Position numbers and translations under genes: made by a program
DNA from: Hsuehochloa calcarea
Lineage: Eukaryota; Streptophyta; Magnoliopsida; Poales; Poaceae
Reading direction: 5' to 3'
DNA: 64,000 nt
Assembly (NCBI GenBank): GCA_036346395.1
Contig: CM070596.1
Coordinates: 4,340,001 to 4,404,000, forward strand
Notes under the pieces: generated by a model
Told to the model about the DNA's origin: nothing
Database searches by the model: none
Seen by the model: the letters and a program-made list of their open reading frames with translations, nothing else
Shown here: positions 22,801 to 32,978 of the stretch, piece after piece
Layout: each line of letters opens with the position of its first letter
How positions within the stretch are numbered: the stretch's first letter is position 1

Positions 22801-23209
22801 CTCATCATCATTTGTCTGCATCCAAGCTTCAATCTCGTCTTCCCAATCACTGCATTTAGCTTCTTTGTTATTCACACCATCTGAGGCAGCATGAACTCCC
22901 ACTGCCTCAACATAGATGTCCACAACACCACCATTAGTGATACAGCCACCCATTGTCTGGCAGGACTTGCCATCTGTTAGGATTCTCAGTCCATTCTTCA
23001 GAACTTTGCCAGGAAAAGACCAGTACATCAGTACCAACTCAACTTCCTCAATGGTCTTTCAAATGGTCTTTAACCTCGGGCATCGACAACTTATCACGAT
23101 CTATATAAGACATACCCTCTCTGCCTCCGTAATAATGCAATCGCTCACCATCATCAAAGAAATCCCCACTGTAATGGAACCTAATAGCTAGCTTGTCCAA
23201 AATTTCCAT
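19840..23209 (-). pseudogene. MULE transposase (MudrA-like), decayed
   Basis: Reading right to left: a PB1-like N-terminal domain (MEILDKLAIRFHYSGDFFDD) from 23209; an acidic linker; the MuDR N-terminal DNA-binding region (RYGFVRRHFITFPNNYNLRV); the MULE catalytic domain (LDGCFFKGPTNGELVCAIGR) around 21700; an intron at about 21441-21523; then the C-terminal half with NNMCESFNHAI, a SWIM zinc finger (CPHAICC) and a zinc knuckle (CRLCKGIGHNRSS). The last exon ends at 19840. Damage: TAG stops at 22636, 22398, 22147, 21921, 21595 and 21333 (left coordinate of each), frameshifts near 23055 and 21850, and Cys-to-Tyr changes in the SWIM (CSY) and knuckle (SSY). It cannot make a full protein. Confidence 0.88.
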
Positions 23210-23963
23210 AATCAGCTGACACCTACATGATATAACATCCAACGATTCATACAATACCTTATTCGAAAAACAATACGAAAACACCGAACCTCATCGTGCA
23301 ATACAAGCGATGAATCACGACAGATCTAAGAAAATACAAGCGACGAATCATGGCAGATCTATGAATCATACACTACCCTATCCGAAAAACCATACAAAAT
23401 TAGCAGCTACAAAACACCAAACCTAATCGCGCAATACAAGCCACGAATCATGCCAGATCTAAGAAAAAGAACTCACTAGGGTTCACTAATGTAGCTGGCG
23501 GCGCCCGGTGTCTACCCTCTCCGGCAAGGGGGGATCTATGAGTGGGAAGCTTGGGTCGAGGGACGACTCTGGGAATTTCTTCTCGTCGAGAGAGAGAGTG
23601 AGGGAGAGAGTGTGTGCGAGAGAGTGAGGGAGAGCGAGGCGTTCACATAATTTTGGACATGCGACTCGGTCAACGACTCGCCAGCGTGGACGGTTTCCGA
23701 TCAACGTCCACGCTGAAACCACGTTGCACAAAACCGACCTCAAAAAGATCAAATAATAGTTTTTACACGGTTTAGAAACTTCGAACGTTGTATCTGGTAT
23801 TAAGTTCAGGGACATGAACAATGTACTTAATCTTATCAATTTTCTATATATATATTCTATTTCTGCATTTCCTGCTTAGATGCGAATACGAGATAAATCA
23901 TAGACACGCGCAGGCCCTCTCTTCTTCTCACTGCTCACTGTATCGCCTTCCATTCCCTTCCTC

Positions 23964-26900
23964 ATGGAAGCCCTCGTGTGCCCCTCCGTCGTATCGTCGC
24001 CGGCGATCGCCAGTGACGCGTTGCCATCCCGATCCCGCCGACGCGCCCCTCCGGTTGCCGCAGCCTTCCCAAAGCCTCGCAAGAGCTCCTCCGCCCTCAC
24101 CCTTTCCGCGTGCCCACCGCGCGCTCCCCGCCGTCGCGGGCGTCGCCTCGCTGCCGCCCGCGGAGGAAGAGGGGAAGCGGGCTCTCTGGATTCCTCCGGT
24201 GACTCGGATGACCAGGCGGAAGCCTTGCCATCCCTCGAGGTACTATCTGATGCGTTCGGTCAAACATTTGATTTGTGCGATTTTTTTCCCTTTGTGTGTG
24301 AGGTGTTTTTGGTTCTATGGATGGTTGCGTAATCGCTGGATGTGGTGAAAATTCATTTGAGTTAATCACCTGGGCAACCGTATTGGTGGCAAAGATTGCT
24401 ATTTTTTATTTAAAAAATGAGGAGAAATGTTACCGAAATCATTGCAAAGCTAAGCAAAGTATATCGGTACTTACACAACTAGGTGGGACAGCAAAGGGTA
24501 TCCAGGCCGGAACACTGTGTAGCAAACTTGCAATGTGCCCGGCGAATTTGGGTCCAAAGCGTCCCAGCGAAGACATTGGTGGCGCTTGTGGCCAAGACAT
24601 GTTTTGGCCACGTACAGTGTTAGTTTCATACTGATGGCTTACCTAATTTGCCTAAGTTCTGAAGCAATTAGTATGCACTTGACCTGTAGATTATTGCAAT
24701 AATGATGAAGTACTTATCCTAGGGTGATGAACTCTATGGTCGGTCAGTTGGTCACCAGTCACCATAAGTCTTCGTTCTTGATAATTTTTGCTTGGAGAAA
24801 TGTTTATTTAATAAATCATTACTCTTTTGGCCATCGTTGAGTCATATGGTTGATTGTTATTGCTTTTTATGGTTATGAGATGTTTGGGAGGTATCCAAGA
24901 TGCATGATTCTTTTCGTCCTTTTGTAATATTTCAAGAGCAACGCAACACAGTGTGACAGCCATGATATAGAAACAACTAAACATGGTGAGACTGGTGGGA
25001 GCAACTCTGGTGGATCTAGAGCTGGCCTATTCAGAACACCTATTTCAGGCGGTGTACACACTGCAACTGCTGTTCATGATTTACCACCTCCAGCTTTAGC
25101 TGTCCGTAATCTGATGGAACAGGTATTTGTAATGCAAATTTTTTACACTTCCTTAATACATCAACTCAGTACCTAACAATCACGTAAATTGTCTAGGTTT
25201 ATCATACCCAAGACAAAAACAAAAAATAGTTGAAAGTTCATATTTTCGTCCTTTTTTCCAAATTCAGGCAAGGTTTGCTCATTTGTGCACTGTCATGTCT
25301 TGGATGCATCATCGTCGTGCAGGGTACCCATTTGGCTCTCTAGTGGATTTTGCGCCTGATCCAATGGGCCGTAAGTTTTCAGTCTCTCATCTTTTTTCTT
25401 GTATCTACCACTAAGTTTTGAATAGCCTTATTGTTCCTTTTTTTCAATTTCTTCATGCAGACCCTATTTTTTCACTATCTCCTTTAGCTATCCACACAAG
25501 AAATCTTCTGTCAGACCCAAGATGCACGCTTGTTGTACAGGTAACTTTTGATGTACTTTATAATCAGCTCCTGAGAATTTTTGAGCTAAAGCTTATGATC
25601 CTTGGGCAGATACCTGGATGGAGTGAACTATCGAATGCGCGTGTAACTATTTTTGGTGATGTTGTTCCTTTGCCTGCTGAACAACAGGTTTGTACTGAAA
25701 CTGCTGGCCACTCATTATAATGTCATATGATGTCCATGATACCATTGTTAGGCTAGTCGTTCTATTTGGTAAATTAAGTGTTTGATCTTTTTAACCAATG
25801 AAGGTATTAGGCTAGTCGTTCTATTTGGTAAATTAAGTGTTTGATCTTTTTAACCAATGAAGGTATTTCTATAGAAATACGCCGTTGTTTCACTTTACCT
25901 TGGGTCTATTTCGCCTGACTAATCAGTGTTAGAGATATGTTAGAGATAGGAACTCTTTTGTATTCCTTATTTGCCTTTTGTATTGCCTTACCTGTGTATG
26001 ACATACACCCCTTGTACACCCTTTATATATTGCCTATTGGGCATCTGAATACATACACATAACATTCGTAACATAGTATCAGAGCAAAGGTTCTAAATCC
26101 TAGCCTAACCTAGCCCCCAACTGCTTCTGCTGCCACTACCCCTGGGAGGAGCAATCTCCGCTCCCAGGGGCGGCCACATTAGTCGTTGGTTTCATCGTAG
26201 AAGCAGCAGCAACCTCGATTTGGATCTAGATCATCCGTCGCCATAACATCGATTTGGATCTGGATCATCTGTCGCCGCCCCGAGCTTGGCGATGTCCCTC
26301 CGCATCTGGTGTAGCTGCAACTCTCGCCAGTTCCGCAGCAGCTTTATCTGCGGGATCGACAACTTTAGTAGCGTCTTGCACTTGGCGCCGCAGAAGCCGC
26401 CGCCCTTGCTGAAGAAGGCGCCAGAACTTGCCCTGGTTCAAGCCGAAGGTCTTCCTCTGCGCCGACTTTGACTTGGACCTCGTTTGCCCGCCGCTGCCGC
26501 ATGGAAGGAATCCTCGTCGAGGCCTACCTCGACCCGCTCTGCCCCGCAGCCGCCTTGCCTCCCCTGGATCGGGCCGCCGCCGGTCTGCAGCCCGTACACC
26601 CCCGCGCCACCGCTTCAAGTCTCCCCCGGCCTGAGCTCCTCTGCGCAGCTTGTCGCCGCTGGTTCATCTCTCCTCTGGCTCCACCCGGGCGGAGAGGAGG
26701 AAGGTGGAAGGGGAAGAGAGGGAGGCGATACGAGATGAGGCGGACGATGAGGGGGGGGGGAGCAGGTGGTTGAGTCGATCTGGTTTTTAACCAGAGCTGC
26801 TTCGGCTTCACCGGCTCCAGCTCCTCTCATCTCTGGCTCCGGTTTCGGTTTTCTGCTTCAGCTTCTCCAGCTCCAGTTTTTTTTCCCCGCTGTTAAAGAG

Positions 26901-29900
26901 TCTGCTACTAGTTTGCTAATCCTAGTATTTGTTGCTAGCTATACTTTGAGTCTTTTCTTTCTTTATGTCGTTACTTCCGTTGCCTCCGGCTTATAAACAC
27001 CAAAAGATAGCTACTGACTTTGGCTTATACGAGTCTTACATATGGAAGGAGTCTTTAACCCATTAAGGAAGCTCAAAAGTAAGCTACCTATTTGGCCCTG
27101 GCTTCAGCCTATAAGCCTAGAAGTAAAGGTTGAAGTCATAGTTATCAATTCTGTTCCGGTCCCACTGGTAAGTGGTAACGTCCGGGGCATTCAGTTTTGC
27201 TGGTGCTGGGTAAAAAACTAGAGCATTTAGTCCTACTTTGCCTCCTATTTTGGCATGTACCAGTCAATAGCTGCCGTTCTAACCAAACCTTGCTATTCTG
27301 GAAAACCTAGCCAGGCAAGTTCCAACAGTTGAGCTGGAGTGCTGGATCACTAGCCCTTTACATGTTCATCTTGTTCTGCTATCTGTCCTAGCTGCCATGT
27401 ACTTCCTGGAACTATTTCACAAGCAATTTCAAGAGAAAAAAAGGTACCTGAACATGAATTTGTGGGTTAGTTGTGCCTGGGTGTTGGAGTTAAATTGTAA
27501 GTAACGCCTTTTATACGATGTTACTATCTTGACCAGCAAAATCTTAAATGAAAGACTGAAGTAGAAACTAGAAACTATTTGCATATGATTATCTTCTGCC
27601 ATTGTTTTTCTTCTCTTCGGGTTTTTTGGCTGATTCGTCGATGGAAATAGTGATTTAAATCTCTTTCAGGAATGGGCTCATCAACAGTATGCTTCGAAGC
27701 ACCAACAGTGGGCATCCCATCAATGGGGTAACTTTTACTACTACAGAATGCAGACAATAAGGTAATTTTTGAAGCTGCAATACTGAGAACTATGTTTTCT
27801 CAATATTCAATTATGATATCTTGTGACTTTTTGAGACAATAAGGTATTTTCTGAAGTTGGTTTGTTTTGTTTGAACAATGTAAGTCTTCTCCAAAACAGA
27901 ATAGAGATTCTCACGTTTTAGTTATTTCATATTTGAGTTCACTTACAAGGTGTACAGTTATAGTCTTCGGCTCTTCGCCAAATCTGTTGTGTTCCTGGGT
28001 AAGGGTCCAAAGGGTGGGTATGCTGGCCTGAGATCCATTTCTAACAGACGAAACTTATCCCTAAACCCCAATAAATAGGAATAAATAATATAAAGGGGAA
28101 CAAACCAACTAACAATGGAAGCCTATTTCTAATATATTAAAGGGAAAAGCTTCTGTGCTTGTACAGGTGAGTGCCCCAGTGATCTAATTATTTCTCTTGT
28201 TGCCTAAGAGATGCAGTTATGTTGGGTTCTGCACCATAACAATAAACGATCAACATGTAATTGTGTATTGTCCTTGTTAAGGGTATTTGTGGTATTTTTC
28301 TATTGTCGTAGGGTTTAGTCTTGTGTCCTTTGTACTCTATATATTGCCTATTGGGCTATTGTAATACACACATAATATTCATAACATGTTTAAGGGTATT
28401 TGTGGTATTTCTCTATCGTTCTAGGGTTTAGTCTTGTGTCCCTTGTACTCTATATATTGCCCATTTAGCTATTGCAATACACACACAATATTCATAACAT
28501 GGTATCAAAGCAAGTTGCGAAACCCTAGCCTGTGCTCGTCCTCTGCTCCTCCACTGCTGTTGCCCCCAGGAGGAGCAATCTCCGCTCCCGGGGTGGCCTC
28601 CTTCTAGTAGTCGTCTCCTCTCTGTAGAAGTAGCAGCAGCTGCCCCTACTCTAGCCGGATTCGAGTCCCAGATCACGCCGCCGCTGCTCCGACTCTGGGC
28701 AGCCACCCTCGTAGAAGCAACAGCAGCGTCGCCTCACCCGGATCCGGTCGCCGCCGTACCATCTCTGCTCGCACGGAGCTCCGTGCCCACGTCCGTGCTC
28801 CGCCGGAGTGGAGGAAGAAGCCCAGATCTGGAGGGAGGATTCTCGACTGCCTCCGTCCTCTTCCCGACCAGATCCACTCGGATCTGGCCCAAGCCAAGCC
28901 GTCGTGCTCAGATCCACACCGCCTCGGTTCCCCTCCTTCTCTGCTCCCATACTCCCGGATCTGCGTCGCTGTTGCATGGCGGGGCACAGTCTTGCTCCGC
29001 CCGCGCTCACCTCCTCCACCTGAGCTCGCCCCGAAGCTGCGCCTACCGCCGGATCTACTCTGTCTCCGCCCGGATCCGGCGCCCCAGGCCTCCCCTGCTC
29101 TGCCTCGCCTCCCCGACGACGCCCGACGTCACCCTCTGCTCCGCGTGGACCCTCCGTCCTGTGCTCCGCGCGTCGATGCCACCCCGAGCGGCCTCCCGCG
29201 AGCTCTGCTCTGCCCAGCAGCCCTGGAGCTCCTCCTAGTGCCCTGGGCCTCGCGCACGCCCAGACCTCCACGCCGGTTTTGTGGTGCCCCGCGGCCACCT
29301 CGCCTCTCCTCCCTACCCTCTTCTTCCTGGCGGCGAGGGGGAGGGAAGGCCGGGGAGGAGGTGAAGATGCATTGGTTTTCTTGGTTTGGGGAGGAGAGGA
29401 GGAAAGCAAGAAAGAAGAAGAAATGCAGAGGACAAGCAGAAGTGAGGATGGAACTGCCGCATAGGTGGGCCCACCGTCAGGTGAGATTGCTGCTGTGTGA
29501 AGCCAGCCTCACACTACCTTCCACTTCAGGGCTAGAGAGGCAAAGGCCTTCGCCCACTACTTAACTTGGATTGGGTAGGCCAGCACGATTACACGCACGG
29601 GCCCAAGCACAGGAGTTCGTATTGCTACTGGGAACTTGAGCCTGCAGATTGTTGTTCCTCGTGGCTAGAGTATAGGCCTACTAGTGCTATCTTGCTGCTA
29701 GTATCTGCTGCTAATTAGTCTTTTATTTCTTAATATCTCGAGTCCTTTTCTTTTGCTTCCGCTGCGTCCATCCAAGTCCGTACCACTCCATCTTTGAGTT
29801 TGTATAAGTCATGCGAGTCCACAAATTTATTGTCAGTCATAGAAGCATAGGAATTCCTTTTGCATGGCAGCAGCCGCCGCTTTTCTCTCCGAGCCACTGC

Positions 29901-31854
29901 AGATTGTAGAAATCGTTATGATGCTGTCGCCTCTCTCTGAGTCGCCGCCCCAAGCTTCTAAGGCCGCCGCGTTTTTCCACACTGCGCCTCCGTTGCGCTT
30001 CTTGTGCACTGCACCACCGACGTCTTGGACTTCGATCTGCGCTGCTATGCTTCTATTTATTCCTCTTCGGTTTGATTTGACAGCTTTCTCTATTCCTGTC
30101 GGTTTCATCATCTTCGTCGTGTTGCCGCGGTCAACTTTGCTCCCACTTGCCTCTACTTTCTCAGCCCCTGCATCTTATACTTTATGGGCTGTCACATGAC
30201 CCCGAATGAGAGATCTTTGGATACTCAACATATTTTCTAAGAGCTGCACGCTACGACGACGGATTTTCCCTATTGTAGTGTCAACTATTTTCAACTCCAA
30301 TGCTATTGCATACTCTTTGCATTTTAGGGGAGGGGGAGTTTAGGGTATTTGTGATATTTCCCTATTGTTCTAGGGTTTAATCTTGTGTCCCTTGTACTCT
30401 ATATATTGTCTATTGGGCTATTGCAATACACACACAATATTCATAACAGTCCTCAAATTGTATTTAGTATAGAAAAAGCTAATTAATAGTTTGAGAAAAT
30501 CAAGGCAACGACCGTTTCCTAATATTGCAATTGGTGATGCATCATGTATTGCAGTTCAGGATATTGTTTCAGACTGATCTATTTTTATGACCCTTTTTCT
30601 GGTTGAAGATTAATATGGGGTTAGAGTAGCACGCGGGATTGTACAAGGATTGTGAAACTTTTAGTATCCTAACTCTAAAGTTTGTGATGTTATAATGATA
30701 TACAGTATCAGTTGATGGATGCGCCCTTTTGCAATATGCTATCTGTTTTCTTCTATGGTTTTTTAACTTACATGGATGTATAAGAACTCTGATAATACCT
30801 GTGGACATTCCAGTGACATATATTTCATTGGAGGTTTTGGCACTGTTGATTGGGTAGATGTGAAGGAATATGAGGTTCTGAAACCCGATAAGATTGCAAC
30901 TGATGGTGGGGAGCAAAATTTGAAGGTAAGCCCATGGTCATTTGCTCAAGAATAACCTGAGGAGTATTTAGTTTTTCTTGAACATGTATGGTTCATTTAT
31001 TCAGTCTTTAAACACTACATTTGAAAGTGTATCCGTTGCTCTTTGCATAATTAATTCATACCATCTTTTATTCTTTTGAACAGGAACTCAATGCAATGTT
31101 CTCAAAGCCTCTGAAAGAAATTTTATCAACTGAAGGAGCGATAGATGATGCAGTTCTTATATCAATTGATAGCAAAGGTATTGATATACGTGTTCGACAA
31201 GGTGCACAGGTACAATCTTTGGAAGCACTACTGACCTATTTCCAAATGCAATGCTTCATTTTATGCAGTAATGAGCATCTGAACTGCATTATTAAATTCT
31301 GGTGCACCTTGCATCTGTGTAACTGAAGTTTGCAGAATGTTTTGAATCTCAAATTTCCATCAGTTTTCTGGTCTATGGTAACATATGAAGCAAAAATATA
31401 ATGTAGTTGCAAGCAAAAACAATATTGCACTTGCATTGCAAATTTCACATTTTGTATATTTCTTCAAATCTTTGACATGCTTGATATTATGCTGCACTGT
31501 AATGATTCCATTCATGAATACGGTTAGACAAGAAAAGAGAAAGTACTTAAATATGTAGGGAATAAACCTTATCAAAGATTCAGATAAGAACTGTAAATGC
31601 AATATCAGGCTCTTCCCAGTTCTCACAATCAACAGTAGACAGTTTTTTCTTTCGTCTATTATACTGTCATGACTATCGTCTTCTTAAAGGGTGGTGCATT
31701 ACAAGATAATCCTCAAGCTCTTCTTGTGCGGATTTTGCAGTTCAGCATCCAGAGGATAGCCTTTGAGGTGGATCACAGCGTGGAAACACTGCAAGAAGCC
31801 AATGAAGCGCTGAGGAGGATAATCAGCAAGTCGAGATGGCACGTGAAGAGCTGA
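23964..31854 (+). CDS. Chloroplast-type PNPOx-like FMN-binding split-barrel protein
   Basis: Nine exons with consistent phases: 23964-24239, 24937-25122, 25268-25370, 25461-25540, 25610-25687, 27670-27761, 30814-30925, 31084-31209, 31741-31854; product 388 aa. Residues 1-70 are Ser/Ala/Arg/Pro-rich and nearly free of acidic residues, as in a plastid transit peptide. The core reads RFAHLCTVMSWMHHRRAGYP, FGSLVDFAPDPMG, HPIFSLSPLAIHTRNLLSDP, RCTLVVQIPGWS and VTIFGDVVPLP, a split-barrel flavin-binding fold of the pyridoxamine-phosphate-oxidase-like superfamily. It most resembles the plant family typified by At1g51560/At3g21140, whose substrate is not established; it need not be a true PNPO. Introns 5 and 6 hold LTR elements yet all splice sites and the frame are intact, so it is probably functional. 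Part of the last exon is repeated at 31962-32000 in the 3' flank. Confidence 0.88.
25750..25867. repeat. 59-bp perfect tandem duplication in intron 5
   Basis: The segment AGGCTAGTCGTTCTATTTGG onward is repeated twice head to tail with a 59-bp period and no differences seen, so the duplication is recent. It is intronic and carries no coding content. Confidence 0.85.
25927..26770 (+). mobile_element. Short-LTR copia-type non-autonomous element, 3' truncated
   Basis: A short LTR of about 140 bp (TGTTAGAGA to TTCGTAACA, ending at 26073) is followed directly by TAGTATCAGAGC, one mismatch from the usual initiator-Met tRNA primer-binding site. The leader that follows (GAGCAATCTCCGCTCCCAGG) is shared with the element at 28275-30448. 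It contains no gag or pol and I found no right LTR; homology to the sister element reappears near 26885-26990. It lies in intron 5 of the PNPOx-like gene. Unclassified repeat sequence follows to about 27140. Confidence 0.65.
28275..30448 (+). mobile_element. Short-LTR non-autonomous retroelement with doubled 5' LTR
   Basis: Two LTR copies lie in tandem at the left (28275-28386 and 28387-28499, each about 113 bp, TGTTAAGGG to TTCATAACA), followed by the primer-binding site TGGTATCAAAGC (28500). A purine tract AGGGGAGGGGGAG precedes a third LTR (about 30337-30448). An exact 5-bp duplication GTCCT flanks the whole (28270-28274 and 30449-30453), so the three-LTR structure is bounded by a single target duplication. 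The 1.8-kb interior is GC-rich with no gag or pol; long ORFs there overlap on both strands and are not supported. It lies in intron 6 of the PNPOx-like gene. Confidence 0.85.
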
Positions 31855-32978
31855 GTTTTGAGGCGTCGTTGAAGTCTGAAGCACGAAAACAGGAAGCTTA
31901 TAAAATCTTTGTATAGTAGCTTGTTGAGACAATAAGGTATTTCTCTGTATAGTAGCTTGTAAAATCAGCAAATCGAGATGGCACGCGAAGAGCTCGAGCT
32001 TCTGTGTGCTGGATTGAATAATGAGGAAACACGGATAATGATCACCTCCACATACATGCCTGATGTTTTACTGCACTTCGATTTTTTTTCCTTACTCAAG
32101 AAGGGTCTTCTCTGAGATGGCCCAGCAGTTTCAGTTTATCTACCGGATAAGTTCATGTTTATTTTTTTTGACACTTGCTAAGTGTTCGTACCTGGGATTG
32201 GAAGATAAGACTTTCCCTTAAATATTGTAAGTAAACATATTTCATTAGATGTTTTTCCATCAAAATTTCTGCGAGATTTATTCCTATTTTCAAACAAATG
32301 TGCCATAAGTAGGTAAACCAACTCGTTAACGACGAGCCCTTAAAAAACTCATTAACGACCTGAGCAAAGAGATCCAGCTTGGAAACCCTTGTAAAATACC
32401 GGCCCCAAAAATTTCCCGCGTTGGGCTCTAAAACTACTTGTAAAAAATTCCAGCCGGGTTTGACCGTTGCAACCGGGGGAAAAAAATCTCACGAGGAGCG
32501 ATATTTTTTAGAAAATTAATAATATGTTACTGAATATTTATATAAGTTATAATATACCATTTATTATAAAACCGATACGTGGGTCCAGATGGTAATACTA
32601 ACACGTCACCGAGACAGTAACATATGTTACGAAGATCCAAAATTATGTAGTGCTGTATTACGAATGGCCTTTTTTTTTGTCCGTTCGTCCGTCGTGGCTC
32701 GATTCCCCTCGACCATCTGGCGGGAAGAAGACGGCGGCAAGGGCGGCGACGGCGGACAGGCTCAGTGGCGGCGTCTCGCTCACCTAAATCCTTATGGCTG
32801 CAGCCGTCAAACAGGCCACCCAGGCCACGATTCCACCGCGAAATCCACAGGAGTTCCCCTGACCGCCCCACGCCGCGCAAACCATCTGCGCCTATACACC
32901 CGGGGCTCCTACGGATCGAAGCCCTAGGGTTCCATCCACGTCGTCCGATCCCATCCCATCCCATCCCACCCCCCCAAC
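31855..32978. other. Intergenic DNA, with promoter/leader of the GATA gene at its end
   Basis: 3' flank of the PNPOx-like gene, then repeat-like DNA (32320-32520) with CCGG-containing words similar to the hAT-derived pieces at 34260 and 58600. From about 32690 the sequence becomes GC-rich, as expected for the leader of the GATA gene; CCCATCCCATCCCATCCCA lies just before its ATG. No separate gene is supported. Confidence 0.4.

Larger units (their letters stand above)
18493..23835. mobile_element. Mutator-like element (MULE), 5.3 kb, with two genes
   Basis: Terminal inverted repeats of roughly 190 bp bound the element: 18493-18680 begins GATTAAGTACATT, and the reverse complement of 23650-23835 begins the same way. 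They share long blocks such as GAAGTTTCTAAAC and GAGGTCGGTTTTGTGC. Inside are a minus-strand MULE transposase gene and, near the left end, a plus-strand GRF zinc-finger gene, so the two are convergent. No perfect 9-bp target duplication is visible at the edges, suggesting age or rearrangement. The transposase is broken, so this copy is non-autonomous now. Confidence 0.85.

Noticed and set aside
28651..29564. Long ORFs on both strands within the retroelement leader
   Set aside because: They overlap each other, lack gag/pol motifs and lie between primer-binding site and 3' LTR of a non-coding element.
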